A DNA stretch of 64,000 bases from NCBI GenBank assembly GCA_014378195.1, contig JACMOC010000043.1, forward strand, positions 62,001-126,000, given 5' to 3'. The notes below the pieces were generated by a model. The model saw nothing but the letters and a program-made list of their open reading frames with translations. It had not been told where the DNA came from and ran no database searches. The position numbers were made by a program, and so were the translations under genes. Within the stretch, counting starts at the first letter, position 1; every line of letters begins with the position of its first letter. The stretch is from Oligoflexus sp. GTDB lineage: Bacteria; Bdellovibrionota_B; Oligoflexia; Oligoflexales; Oligoflexaceae. Of the stretch, positions 35,140-45,038 are shown piece after piece.

Positions 35140-36321
35140 GTGAAGCTTGGAATTGAACGCCTGGTCGAGAACACTCAATTGGCGAAGAATTGGGGCCGCT
35201 GTGCATTTCTAGGGAATCAGGCTTCGCTTACTCCTGATTTTAAACCGGCATGGACGCTGCTGCACGAGATCCTTGAAGAACGTCTCGTGGCGTTTTTCGG
35301 TCCGCAGCACGGTTTTCATGCGACTGTGCAAGACAACATGATCGAGACTGGGCACAACGCCGGTCCTTATGGCCTTCCTGTTTACAGTCTCTATTCAGAA
35401 ACACGCGAACCAAAAGACGATATGCTCGAGAACGTCGATACCATCGTCGTCGATCTGCAGATCACGGGTTGCCGCGTTTATACCTTCAAATATACGATCG
35501 CTGCATGCCTTCGCGCTGCGAAACGCCTCGGGAAAACTGTCGTCATTCTCGATCGGCCGAATCCTCTTGGTGGTACGCACATCGAAGGGCGTTGCCTGGA
35601 TCTTAAAGCCAAGTCCTTCGTGGGTGAGTTTGAGATTCCGATGCGCCACGGCATGACGACCGCGGAAGCGACTCAGTACTTCAATCGTTCGATCAATGCC
35701 AAGGTCGAAATCGTGAAGCTCGAAGGCTGGACAGGGAAAGAATACTGGTCAGATCTGTATAAGCATTGGGTTCTCACGTCTCCTAATCTTCCATCAATCG
35801 ATTCGGTCTATGTCTATCCCGCGACCGTAATGCTGGAAGGCACCAACATTTCCGAAGGTCGCGGGACTGGTCTCCCCTTTCAATTCGTTGGCGCGCCTTA
35901 CATCAAAGACGCTGAAGCTTACGCAAAACGCATTCAACACTATATCAAGAGCGATGCAGTGTTCCTGAGGCCTGCGGAGTTTCAACCAACTTCTCAAAAG
36001 TGGGCGGGCGAAGTATGCCGCGGAGTTCACATCCATGTGATCGATGCCAAACGCATAGAAACCTTCCCGCTTGGACTTGCCGTCATGCGGGCTGCGATGG
36101 ATTTGGGGGGAGATGCTTTTCAATGGCAACAACCGGGCTACGAATACAATTATTCGGATTTGCCTATTGATTTGATACTTGGGGAGTTGGGCGCGCATAA
36201 GAAGCTGGAAGCGGGGCTCGATATCAGAGATCCGTTCTGGAGCACCGGGCTTACAGATTATGCCCAGCGACTCTCAGAGGTCATGATTTATCCACGTAAA
36301 GTTCTTAATGGCCCATGGTAA
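35140..36321 (+). CDS. Exo-beta-N-acetylmuramidase NamZ family (DUF1343)
   Basis: DUF1343/NamZ enzymes remove terminal N-acetylmuramic acid from peptidoglycan fragments. The 393-residue product begins at GTG 35140 with AGGGGGG seven bases before. Family motifs are FFGPQHGFHATVQDNM, VVDLQITGCRVYTFKYT, LDRPNPLGGTHIEG and VMLEGTNISEGRGTGLPF. No signal peptide is visible, unlike many NamZ enzymes, so it may act on imported muropeptides in the cytoplasm. Its last 17 bases overlap the end of the convergent TPR gene. Confidence 0.88.
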   Translation: MKLGIERLVENTQLAKNWGRCAFLGNQASLTPDFKPAWTLLHEILEERLVAFFGPQHGFHATVQDNMIETGHNAGPYGLPVYSLYSETREPKDDMLENVDTIVVDLQITGCRVYTFKYTIAACLRAAKRLGKTVVILDRPNPLGGTHIEGRCLDLKAKSFVGEFEIPMRHGMTTAEATQYFNRSINAKVEIVKLEGWTGKEYWSDLYKHWVLTSPNLPSIDSVYVYPATVMLEGTNISEGRGTGLPFQFVGAPYIKDAEAYAKRIQHYIKSDAVFLRPAEFQPTSQKWAGEVCRGVHIHVIDAKRIETFPLGLAVMRAAMDLGGDAFQWQQPGYEYNYSDLPIDLILGELGAHKKLEAGLDIRDPFWSTGLTDYAQRLSEVMIYPRKVLNGPW

Positions 36322-37792
36322 CCGAAGGATCCTGCATTATTGTCTGAAACTGGGCATTCGATCGAATGCCCGCAAAATCCTTGTCTTTCATCGCCACGTT
36401 TTGCAGGCGACCATCCAGCGAAATCGCTTGTTTCAAAGAACCTACAGCTTCCTCACCACGTCCCATCAAGGCCAAAACACAGGCTTCGTTGTAACGCGCC
36501 GTTGCATCCTTGGGATCGATTGATAATGCTTTGTTGAACGTAGCGAGAGCCTTATCGTTTTCATGCATACGGTAATAAGCAAGGCCCATTCCATTATAAA
36601 ATTCACTGCGTTTAGGGTCGAGCGTTATTGCGGCGGCAAAGGATTCAACAGCTTTTGCGTGCTGCGCAAGGGACTCAGACAAAACTTCACCTTGTAGAGC
36701 ATATAGGTAGCTACTGCCTGGAAGCTGCGTTCGAAGGGTGTCGAGCAGAACTGCAAAATCCTGGAGCTTCGCGCTTTCGGTATAAGCCTTGTGACTGAAA
36801 GCGATCCACTTCAGACGTTCCTCCGTCAAGGCGATCGACGACTCAAACATTTTGGAAGCCGTTTTCACGTCGCCTTTCTGCAAAGAGATTTTGCCGAGGT
36901 GGGCCTTCGCCGCAACTTTCATTTCATCTTCGGGAGCATTGGTCACGATGTCAGTAAAGAGTTTTTGGGCGTCTTTGTGGTTCTTGAGCTTGGTATAAAG
37001 AATGACGGCATCAGCAAATTTGCCTTCGTAGCTCGGATGCGCTTTATTCAGGCTCGCGAGCAGTTGATGCGCTTCTTTGTTTTTGCCGGTTTCGTCTAAA
37101 GCGCGCGCAAGGCTCATTTGAATGGCTGACGTGTCGAGGTGTTTACGCCATTCCTCGAGTTTAACCACAAGGCCGGCGCCGCTGTAAGAGGCTTCCAAAC
37201 CATTGGCAACGAAAATGCCGACGAGTTCGGCATCGTAATCGGGTGCTTGAATGGTGGTTGCGAATTCCTTAAGGCTGCCTTGATCCACGTTTTGAGAAGA
37301 CGCAAGCACGCCGCGTACGAAGCTTGTGCGCCAGCCTTTGCCGAAGGAAGGGCGTTCGGCAAGCATCTCATTCGCTTCGTTTTTATAGCCCATCAGATCG
37401 AGAACCTGAGCCGCTACGAGATATCCAAACTCCTTATTCGGCGAGAGTTCTATGGCCTGCTGACTCATTTCTGAGGCCTGTCTCAGATACCTTAGATCCG
37501 AAGGATTATTTTTAAACATACGCAGAGAGAGTTCTGCAACGAGGTAGTGCTCATAAGCTTCAGGGTTTTCCTGAAGCTTTCTTACGATCGTCCGTTCGAG
37601 CTGCGCGGAGTCGGAAAGGTTAGAAGTCCATACACGCGTCTCTAAGGTGTCAGCAGCCGAACTTGCGGATATCGGACGAGAAAACCCAAGTGTCGCGAAA
37701 AGGCAAACTGCAAACACCACGTTCCTAGGCCAACTCATCCTGGAAAGCTTAGTCTTTTCAACGAGTTTGCTTGTTTGGGAATCCTTGACCAT
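36305..37792 (-). CDS. Exported TPR-repeat protein
   Basis: From ATG 37792 (GGAGG four bases upstream) the product is 495 residues. A hydrophobic segment near the N-terminus (FAVCLFATLGFSRPISASSA) acts as a signal or anchor. The rest is helical hairpins; clear TPR units lie at the end (SEFYNGMGLAYYRMHENDKA and DATARYNEACVLALMGRGEE). TPR arrays are scaffolds for protein complexes, here in the periplasm. Partners are unknown. It is divergent from the S41 protease gene with a 222-base gap. Confidence 0.82.
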   Translation of the reverse strand: MVKDSQTSKLVEKTKLSRMSWPRNVVFAVCLFATLGFSRPISASSAADTLETRVWTSNLSDSAQLERTIVRKLQENPEAYEHYLVAELSLRMFKNNPSDLRYLRQASEMSQQAIELSPNKEFGYLVAAQVLDLMGYKNEANEMLAERPSFGKGWRTSFVRGVLASSQNVDQGSLKEFATTIQAPDYDAELVGIFVANGLEASYSGAGLVVKLEEWRKHLDTSAIQMSLARALDETGKNKEAHQLLASLNKAHPSYEGKFADAVILYTKLKNHKDAQKLFTDIVTNAPEDEMKVAAKAHLGKISLQKGDVKTASKMFESSIALTEERLKWIAFSHKAYTESAKLQDFAVLLDTLRTQLPGSSYLYALQGEVLSESLAQHAKAVESFAAAITLDPKRSEFYNGMGLAYYRMHENDKALATFNKALSIDPKDATARYNEACVLALMGRGEEAVGSLKQAISLDGRLQNVAMKDKDFAGIRSNAQFQTIMQDPSVTMGH

Positions 37793-38014
37793 AAATCCTC
37801 CGAGGGTGAACTGCTGCTTCATCCACCTTTTCGGCTGCTTGGTTAAATTGTTAAGAAATACTTTGGTTTTTCAGCATCATTTCTCGAAATGAGCCTTCTA
37901 TCAGCGGGTTGTAAGGACACGTCTTAACCAGAAAAACCGGCCAGGTGGGCAAGATTTACTCCCAACCTAAACAAATTTTCCTAGTTGTCGATAGCTCCTT
38001 GAGGGAGACATATC

Positions 38015-40579
38015 ATGCAGCAATGGAAGCAAGCGACATTCAGAACTGTTCTCTACGCCGCCGTCGGAGTCGTTCTTCTTACGTCGACGCAGGCCTGGGT
38101 CGTACCTTCGCAGCCTCAGGGCAGTGCGAAAGATGCGCTGACAGCCTCAGCTGCAACAAGGAGTAGTCCCCGTACCGCCGCTCGGCCTCGGACTGATCGT
38201 CGCCGCAGCGATGCAAAAAATACGGCTGGTCTGTCGGATTCTCTCCTGGTCGATTCTATCCTCACGATTATTCAGAACTATTATGTAGATGAAGACCGCG
38301 TGGGTAACAAAAAGCTTTTTGAAGAAACCTTGAAAGCCTTGGAAATACAAGATTTCATTCGTTTGAGTTTCCCGGCCAACGACACCTGGGCCGTGACGAA
38401 AGCGAGTGAAACGATTAGCTTTCGCACGAGCGATACCTATACATTCGACGAACTTGTTCGTGATTCTCTGAAACTCTCACGTTTCCTCGATCGTCATGCG
38501 GATGCTCCTGGTAAAGAGAAAAAAGTTGCGGATAAAGACAAGAGCGGGGCTCGCCAGGTTGTAAACGCAATGCTCGCCGGTCTCGACCCCCATAGCAATC
38601 TCCTTGATTCCGAAGAATATCGTGACCTTCGCCAGGGTACGGAAGGCTCTTTCGGAGGCCTGGGAGTCGTCGTAGGGATGCAAGACGATGTTCTTACAGT
38701 GGTAAAGCCATTGCCTAAAAGTCCTGCCTCGCGTGCTGGCGTCGCGAAACTTGACCGCATCATGGCGATCGACGATAAAAACACTTTTGGCACAACTCTC
38801 GATGATTTGATTCAATACATGCGCGGTGACCCCGGTACGAAAGTAAGGCTTTCGCTCTTGCGAGAAGGCGACATCGCACCTCGAACCGTGACCTTAACTC
38901 GCGAAATTATCCAAGTCGATTCCGTGGAATCAAGAGTTATCCCAACTGCCAAAGGCAATATCGTTTACGCGTTCATCGACAGTTTTTCCTCACGGACAGC
39001 TGCCGAACTCCGCGAAGCCCTCCTCAAAGCTCAAGCCAAAAAAGAGCCTATCACAGGCGTTATTCTCGATATGCGCTCCAATCCAGGCGGTCTTTTGGAC
39101 CAAGCCGTGAAAGTTGCTGACCTCTTCCTTGATGAAGGCAAGATCGTAACAACACAAGGCCGCACCCGCGAGAGCGATATGGCCAAGAAAAACCTTTTTC
39201 ACTTTGATTATCCGATTGCGATCCTTACGAACGGTGATACAGCTTCAGCGAGCGAAATCGTTGCCGGGGCGTTAAAAGACCAAGGTCGTGCCGTAGTCAT
39301 CGGTGAGCCTAGCTTTGGTAAAGGCTCGGTGCAAACCGTGTTTGAACTGCCAGGCGAGCAGGCTTTGAAACTAACAATTGCTCGTTACTACACACCGAAG
39401 GGTATCTCGATCCAAAACATCGGCATTATGCCTGATATCTGGCTCCAGCCTATACAAAAAACCAAACTAAACCTGAATCTACTCGGTGAATATCGCTATA
39501 AAAGCGAGCGTTTCCTCGACCATAGTCTCGACCAGGAAAAGCCTAAAACCGTTGCGAACGCAGCGCGTCCCCAAAAAGCATTTTACCTGATTCCCGAGAA
39601 CAAAAAAGAATCCGACAACGACGTCCCACTCCAGTTTGCCACGAAGTATCTCACTGAGCTGGCAAAACGTGACGGCGTTCCGTTCCCGACTGAGCGTTTG
39701 CGTGCGACCTACTGGAAGGCGAGTACTGATGCCCTCGTTAAAAAGAGTCTGGTTGATCTTGATAAAGCTACCGTCGAATGGTTGGCTAAAGACAAAAAAT
39801 TGAACTGGTCGGATGCCGGTGAGAGTGCCGACGATGATCGGAACCTTCAGTTCACTGTGCAAATGCCAAAACGTATGCAGATGGTCGAAGGCAAAACACT
39901 GGATGTGCCTTACACCTTGAAAAACCTCTCAAAAAAACCAATATCGCGCGTCTCGATTTACCTCAGCGCGATTCAGTCCAGCCTTGGTACCAATGAGGTC
40001 CTTATCGGTCGTCTCGAGCCTGGTCAGACCCTTCAGGGCTCGATGAAGTTTGAAATGAAAGTGAATGCCAAAGAAGGCTCGGTTCGCATGCGGGCCGGAC
40101 TTGCTCATAGCGGGTGGCCTGTCCCGAGCCGCGAAAAAGAATTCTATGTGGAGCTTCAGGAAACAAAAAAACCTGATATCACGATGAATATGAGTCTGGT
40201 TTCAGAAGACGGCGGCAGCCAGGTTGGTATTCTCGAGCCTTCGGAGAACGCCAAGATCCGCGTCTATCTCCGTAACAATTCGAACGTCGTAGCCCACAAG
40301 GTTTCCGTCCATCTGGTCAGTCTCTCAGGCAAACAGATCGGTGTTGATGCCAAGGCCGTCGCTCTGGGCGATATGAAGCCGGGCGAAACGAAGGTGGCCC
40401 TTGTCCCTGTGCACGCTGCTGCTTCCATCATCTCGGATGAATTTAAGTTTGGTGCTCTCGTCGAGAGCGATGAATACGTACTGCCAAACAAAGTTCATTT
40501 TTCGCTACCAAGTTCTCCTAAGGCACGCATGTCGAAGACCGATGTTTTAACAGGGACGGGATCATGGAAAGAAAATTGA
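38015..40579 (+). CDS. S41 C-terminal processing peptidase with long beta-rich extension
   Basis: It is an envelope serine protease of 854 residues. Order: signal/anchor (about 12-30), linker, helical region, PDZ domain (FGGLGVVVGMQDDVLTVVKP), and an S41 core with the Ser-Lys dyad Ser411 (GDTASASE) and Lys436 (GEPSFGKGS). A C-terminal extension of about 270 residues (580-854) looks like two Ig-like domains, beginning near VEGKTLDVPYTLKNLSKKP and ITMNMSLVSEDGG. Such long S41 proteins occur in myxobacteria and relatives. The next gene starts 16 bases before its stop codon. Confidence 0.9.
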   Translation: MQQWKQATFRTVLYAAVGVVLLTSTQAWVVPSQPQGSAKDALTASAATRSSPRTAARPRTDRRRSDAKNTAGLSDSLLVDSILTIIQNYYVDEDRVGNKKLFEETLKALEIQDFIRLSFPANDTWAVTKASETISFRTSDTYTFDELVRDSLKLSRFLDRHADAPGKEKKVADKDKSGARQVVNAMLAGLDPHSNLLDSEEYRDLRQGTEGSFGGLGVVVGMQDDVLTVVKPLPKSPASRAGVAKLDRIMAIDDKNTFGTTLDDLIQYMRGDPGTKVRLSLLREGDIAPRTVTLTREIIQVDSVESRVIPTAKGNIVYAFIDSFSSRTAAELREALLKAQAKKEPITGVILDMRSNPGGLLDQAVKVADLFLDEGKIVTTQGRTRESDMAKKNLFHFDYPIAILTNGDTASASEIVAGALKDQGRAVVIGEPSFGKGSVQTVFELPGEQALKLTIARYYTPKGISIQNIGIMPDIWLQPIQKTKLNLNLLGEYRYKSERFLDHSLDQEKPKTVANAARPQKAFYLIPENKKESDNDVPLQFATKYLTELAKRDGVPFPTERLRATYWKASTDALVKKSLVDLDKATVEWLAKDKKLNWSDAGESADDDRNLQFTVQMPKRMQMVEGKTLDVPYTLKNLSKKPISRVSIYLSAIQSSLGTNEVLIGRLEPGQTLQGSMKFEMKVNAKEGSVRMRAGLAHSGWPVPSREKEFYVELQETKKPDITMNMSLVSEDGGSQVGILEPSENAKIRVYLRNNSNVVAHKVSVHLVSLSGKQIGVDAKAVALGDMKPGETKVALVPVHAAASIISDEFKFGALVESDEYVLPNKVHFSLPSSPKARMSKTDVLTGTGSWKEN

Positions 40580-42339
40580 GTGTTGCGCTGATTTTGGGCG
40601 CTCATCATAGCATTCGCTTGCTGGAAGTGTTTGGCCCGCTTAGTGAGGACTTTGACATCAAAGCTTTAGGACTGCTCGAAGAGATCAGCCCTGAAAGTTA
40701 TATGACTGATATCCCTTTGCAGACGTTTATTGAAGACAACCATCTCCCGGGCTTTATGCTGGGCGTGGAAGAAGAAATTGCCAAAGCTGACGTTGTCATA
40801 GCTTCGAGCCTCCTCGATGCGGCCACGTATCAGGCGTTCCGTTATGCCTATCATCACCAAAAGCCTTTTTTGCTTTTCTGCCAGAAAGAGGAGGAGCTGA
40901 AGCAGGCTATTCTCGGCAAAAGTGAAGATTTCCAAGACTGCATTAACAACGCGAGCGGGTTTCTGATCTATGACGAGACCGTCGGCGAAACACTGGAATT
41001 CATGGGCTGCGATCCCAGTCGCATCCTCGTTTTGCAACCTGAAATTCAGGCCAAAAAGTTCGGATTCCATGAAAAACTTCGCAAAAAGTTTCGTGACTAT
41101 CTAAAAGTGGAAGAGAACGAGCTCCTGGTTGTGAGCCAGCTGAGCGAAGACTTGGCACCACTCGAACTGATGTCGGCTTTCAAGATGTTGCAAGCTCTTG
41201 ATGCCGAACTGTTTCAACGCTCAAAGCTGCTTTTCATCGGCAGTGCTCCCAGCAAAGATTCCGTTAAATACCGCGCCGTCGACCTTGGTATGACCAAATC
41301 AATTATGTTTATTGCCCAGGATATCCGCCCATTTTTTGTCGATCTCATGTCAGCGACAGATCTCTACGTAGCATTGAGCCGTGGTCATGACGCAACCGAA
41401 AGTCTTTTTACGGTGCTTGAAGGCATGGCGTGTGGCGTGAAGGTGCTGCTGGACGAAAGGCACGCCCTTGCCGGTGTTGTTGATTCTAATTTTGTCGTTT
41501 CTCATCCTCGTTCGGTTGCTTTGGCCTTGCGTGACGTTTTGTTGAAGTCCATCGATAGGAAAGAAATCATAAAGCTTGTGGCCGCACGTTATACCCAAAA
41601 TGGGGCGAGTACTCTGGTCTCTGAGTTTTTGAAAACACGTATCGCGGAGAAACCGCTCCAGCTCCCATTGGCTGGCGATTTTTCGCAAGTCCTCACATCC
41701 CTTCTCAGTAAAGCGCGTGAAGGTCTCGACGTGTTTTTGGAGGCGCTTGAACTTGAGATGAACCATTGGGGCAGCCATAGCGATTATAAAGGTCGACTCC
41801 TTGTATTAAAGGGCCAAACCCTCCTGCAAGCGAGTCAGTTTGATGAAGCTCTCGCTGTGTTTGAACTCTGCACGGCTGAGGAACACGTCCAGCGCGAAGC
41901 GTATCTGGGCTTGGCACGCATTGCTCTTTTTACACATTCAAACGAAGAGGCTTTGTCATTCTACCGCAAGGCGCTTGCATTGAAACCTAACGACGCGGAA
42001 GCGATGGGAGGCATAGGCAATGTCTATCGGAAGATTGGAATGGCTGACGAGGCTGTTTACTGGCTTGGAAAGTCTATATCGGTCGATGTCGAAAATTCGC
42101 GCTATCTCATAGCCCTGACGCAGGCCTGCAACGAATCCGAAGATCACGATCGTGCCATTGCCCTTCTCGAGCAATTGAAAATACTCCTGGGCAATAAGCC
42201 ATCACTGGTGATGTGCCTTGGCCAGTTGTATTTCAAAGTCGGGAATAATGAGAAAGGAAAGGAGCTAGTGGACCTAGCTCTGGAGATCACGTCGGGGATA
42301 GGGCAGCTCAAGTTGCTACCCAGTTCAGATGTTGCCTGA
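40564..42339 (+). CDS. Glycosyltransferase (GT4-like) with C-terminal TPR domain
   Basis: The 591-residue product has no signal peptide. The central part resembles the C-terminal half of GT-B glycosyltransferases: KLLFIGSAPSKDSVKYRAVD, MSATDLYVALSRG, then TVLEGMACGVKVLLDERHAL. The last 170 residues are TPR repeats (ARIALFTHSNEEALSFYRKA). The fusion suggests a protein- or polymer-guided sugar transfer in the cytoplasm. The gene overlaps the protease gene by 16 bases and is likely translationally coupled to it. The first 150 residues are divergent, so the sugar donor cannot be assigned. Confidence 0.75.
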   Translation: MERKLSVALILGAHHSIRLLEVFGPLSEDFDIKALGLLEEISPESYMTDIPLQTFIEDNHLPGFMLGVEEEIAKADVVIASSLLDAATYQAFRYAYHHQKPFLLFCQKEEELKQAILGKSEDFQDCINNASGFLIYDETVGETLEFMGCDPSRILVLQPEIQAKKFGFHEKLRKKFRDYLKVEENELLVVSQLSEDLAPLELMSAFKMLQALDAELFQRSKLLFIGSAPSKDSVKYRAVDLGMTKSIMFIAQDIRPFFVDLMSATDLYVALSRGHDATESLFTVLEGMACGVKVLLDERHALAGVVDSNFVVSHPRSVALALRDVLLKSIDRKEIIKLVAARYTQNGASTLVSEFLKTRIAEKPLQLPLAGDFSQVLTSLLSKAREGLDVFLEALELEMNHWGSHSDYKGRLLVLKGQTLLQASQFDEALAVFELCTAEEHVQREAYLGLARIALFTHSNEEALSFYRKALALKPNDAEAMGGIGNVYRKIGMADEAVYWLGKSISVDVENSRYLIALTQACNESEDHDRAIALLEQLKILLGNKPSLVMCLGQLYFKVGNNEKGKELVDLALEITSGIGQLKLLPSSDVA

Positions 42340-42798
42340 TTCCCGAATATCCATCATTGAAGAAGGTGTAGAGACTAAGGTGGAACCGAATCCACCTTTT
42401 CTTTCGCCACCCACCGGTAACCCTGGAATACGAGCGACAAGATTCAAAACCATCTGAGCCAGTCGATCGCCCTGATTGATGATGAATGCTTCCTCACCAT
42501 GATTAATCAAAAGAACACCCACTTCATCCCGATAATCCGCATCGATCGTACCAATACCATTGGCGAGACTGATGCTTGCCTTGCGAGCAAGGCCCGAACG
42601 GGCCCGCACTTGCAATTCCGGGAGAAAACCGGTCGGAACTTGAGCCCATTCCACACTGTCGATCCAAACACCGGCTGGGACGAGCACAACCTTGCCTGGA
42701 GGCAAAAGAGCTGCTTCGCGTGCCACCAGGTCCGCAGCTGCGGAATGTTCGGTCATGTAAGCTGGTTCACAGCCTTCTGCAAATCGTAGTTTGAACAT
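42325..42798 (-). CDS. dut: dUTP diphosphatase
   Basis: Dut hydrolyses dUTP to dUMP, keeping uracil out of DNA and feeding thymidylate synthesis. The 157-residue trimeric-type sequence carries motif 2/3 regions RARSGLARKASISLANG and GTIDADYRDEVGVLLINHG, INQGDRLAQMV and the C-terminal GGFGST flap motif. GGAGAG precedes the ATG. Its 3' end overlaps the convergent glycosyltransferase gene by 15 bases. Confidence 0.96.
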   Translation of the reverse strand: MFKLRFAEGCEPAYMTEHSAAADLVAREAALLPPGKVVLVPAGVWIDSVEWAQVPTGFLPELQVRARSGLARKASISLANGIGTIDADYRDEVGVLLINHGEEAFIINQGDRLAQMVLNLVARIPGLPVGGERKGGFGSTLVSTPSSMMDIRESGNI

Positions 42799-42836
42799 GG
42801 GTCACTCTCCACTTCACTTCTGACGTCGGACGCTAC

Positions 42837-44924
42837 TTAAACTGTTGGTTTTTGGCCGAGAGCTTCTTTACGGCTCAGCTTGATCTTGCCTTGACGATCG
42901 ACATCGATGATCTTCACAAGAACCTGCTCACCCTCTTGAACCACATCCGTCACACGATCAACCTTCTTGTTTTCAAGTTGCGAAATGTGAAGAAGGCCTT
43001 CTAAACCTGGGCGGATCTCAACAAAAGCGCCGAAATCGACGATTTTTTTGATGAGGCCAAGGTAGATTGCGCCGACTTCTGGATCAGAAGTGATGCCACG
43101 GATCGCTGTTTTTGCGCGTTCAGCAGTCGCACCATCTTGAGCGATGATGTTCACGATGCCATCGTCGTTAATGTCGATTTTTACGCCGAGTTCAGCCACT
43201 AGTTTTTTGATCGTTTTGCCGCCTGGTCCGATGAGGTCACGAATTTTCTCTTCTTTGATTTTCATTTGGAAAATCTGAGGAGCGTATTCGCTGATTTCAG
43301 CAGGGGTATTGATTGCGGCAATGAGTTTTTGGAGGATGAACTGACGGCCTTGACGAGCTTGTTCAAGGGCTTCACCGAGGATCTGCGAGGAGATACCGCC
43401 GATCTTGATGTCCATCTGAAGGGCAGTGATGCCTTCTTGTCCACCGGTTACCTTGAAGTCCATATCACCGAGGTGATCTTCGTCGCCGAGGATATCAGAG
43501 AGGACCGCGTATTTGCTGCCTTCCATGATGAGACCCATAGCGATACCAGCGACAGGTTGTGAGATCGGCACACCGGCATCAAGAAGAGCCATAGTACCGG
43601 CACAAACCGTAGCCATCGATGAAGAACCGTTTGACTCAAGAACTTCGGAAACCAGGCGGATCGTGTAGTTGAACGTGCCCGGAGCAGGAAGAACAGCCGT
43701 CAAAGCTTTTTCTGCAAGAGCACCGTGGCCGATTTCACGACGACCAATGCCGCGGAGGGGACGGGCTTCACCAACCGAGAACGGAGGGAAGTTATAGTGC
43801 AACATGAACTGTTTTGTAGCGTTCGGTTGTGTGATCGAGTCCATACGCTGCTCGTCATCGCCTGATCCGAGTGTGATCGTCGCGAGAGCTTGTGTTTCAC
43901 CGCGGGTGAATAAAGCCGAACCGTGAGTTCTTTTGAGAACTTTAGTTTCGCAGGTGATTTTGCGGATATCGGTGAACGAGCGGCCATCGATACGTTTTTT
44001 GTCATCGAGAATCATTGCGCGCATGATGTCGTATTGCAATCTTTCGAGAGCCACGTGAAGCGCTTTGCTGACTGAACCGCTGTTTTCAGGGTTGAGTTCG
44101 GCCGCGAGTTTCGCTTTGATATCGCGGAACGCTTTTTGACGAGTTTGTTTTTCTTTGATGACGAGGGCGTCTTTTACGAGGCTTCCGGCTACGCCTTGGG
44201 CTTTTGCATAAAGAGCGTCAGCGCCTGCATCACGAACGAGTTCTTTTTTTGCTTTGCCGATTTCTTTTTGGATCTCGATTTGGAGATCGTGAAGAGGTTT
44301 CATCGACTTCTGCGCAAAAGAGATCGCTTCGATCATTTGAGCTTCGGAAAGAAACTTAGCGGCCGCTTCAACCATCAGAACTGCATCTGGTGTTGCTGCG
44401 ACTACGAGTTCGAGATCCGAATTATCACCCGGCATTGGATCGATGATCAGTTTGCCATCTTTGCGGCCGATACGAAGCGATGCAACGGGGCCGTTAAAAG
44501 GAATATCGCTGATCATAAGTGCAACACTGGCACCTGCGAGAGCGAGACTTGATGGATGATGAAGTGGATCGAGGGACATGACTGTAGCGATTACTTGCGT
44601 ATCGTTCAGGTAGCCTTCTGGAAAGCAAGGACGGAGAGGGCGGTCAATAAGGCGAGAAGTGAGTGTTTCGAGTTCGCTCAAACGACCTTCGCGCTTAACA
44701 AAGCCACCTGGGATACGACCGGCAGCATAATACTTCTCTACATAATCCACGCTAAGTGGGAAAAAATCTTGGCCTTCTTTGGGGGCTTCTGCAGCACACA
44801 CGGTCACAAGGACTTGAGTGTCTCCGCAGCTAACCATCACGGATCCATTTGCCTGTTTCGCAAATTTGTTGAATTCAAAACGGATGGTTTTGTCGCCGAC
44901 TATGGCTTCCTTGATGACAGACAT
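42837..44924 (-). CDS. pnp: Polyribonucleotide nucleotidyltransferase (PNPase)
   Basis: PNPase is a phosphorolytic 3'-5' exoribonuclease of the degradosome. From ATG 44924 (MSVIKEAIVGDKTIRFEF) it has 695 residues, the usual size. Two RNase PH domains (ICR-like GRIPGGFVKREGRLSELET; then TRGETQALATITLG), a KH domain with GPGGKTIKKL, and an S1 domain (GAIYLGLIKKIVDFGAFVEI) are in order. It follows rpsO with a long hairpin between them, the same arrangement as in E. coli. Confidence 0.97.
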   Translation of the reverse strand: MSVIKEAIVGDKTIRFEFNKFAKQANGSVMVSCGDTQVLVTVCAAEAPKEGQDFFPLSVDYVEKYYAAGRIPGGFVKREGRLSELETLTSRLIDRPLRPCFPEGYLNDTQVIATVMSLDPLHHPSSLALAGASVALMISDIPFNGPVASLRIGRKDGKLIIDPMPGDNSDLELVVAATPDAVLMVEAAAKFLSEAQMIEAISFAQKSMKPLHDLQIEIQKEIGKAKKELVRDAGADALYAKAQGVAGSLVKDALVIKEKQTRQKAFRDIKAKLAAELNPENSGSVSKALHVALERLQYDIMRAMILDDKKRIDGRSFTDIRKITCETKVLKRTHGSALFTRGETQALATITLGSGDDEQRMDSITQPNATKQFMLHYNFPPFSVGEARPLRGIGRREIGHGALAEKALTAVLPAPGTFNYTIRLVSEVLESNGSSSMATVCAGTMALLDAGVPISQPVAGIAMGLIMEGSKYAVLSDILGDEDHLGDMDFKVTGGQEGITALQMDIKIGGISSQILGEALEQARQGRQFILQKLIAAINTPAEISEYAPQIFQMKIKEEKIRDLIGPGGKTIKKLVAELGVKIDINDDGIVNIIAQDGATAERAKTAIRGITSDPEVGAIYLGLIKKIVDFGAFVEIRPGLEGLLHISQLENKKVDRVTDVVQEGEQVLVKIIDVDRQGKIKLSRKEALGQKPTV

Positions 44925-44960
44925 CGTGCGGTTACTCCAATATGAGTTTGGCAACAGCCA

Positions 44961-45020
44961 AAATGAAAAACGTCTTTATTCCTGCCAACACTATCAAGAT
45001 ATTGGCGAGAGATAAAGACG
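44961..45020 (-). terminator. Long rpsO-pnp hairpin with U-tract
   Basis: On the minus strand CGTCTTTAT pairs with ATAAAGACG (9 bp) and GCCAA with TTGGC inside, followed by TTTTTCATTT. By position it could be the rpsO terminator and, if read through, an RNase III-type processing site controlling pnp as in E. coli. The second role is inference. Confidence 0.65.
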
Positions 45021-45038
45021 CTTTGGGATGTGTAAAAT

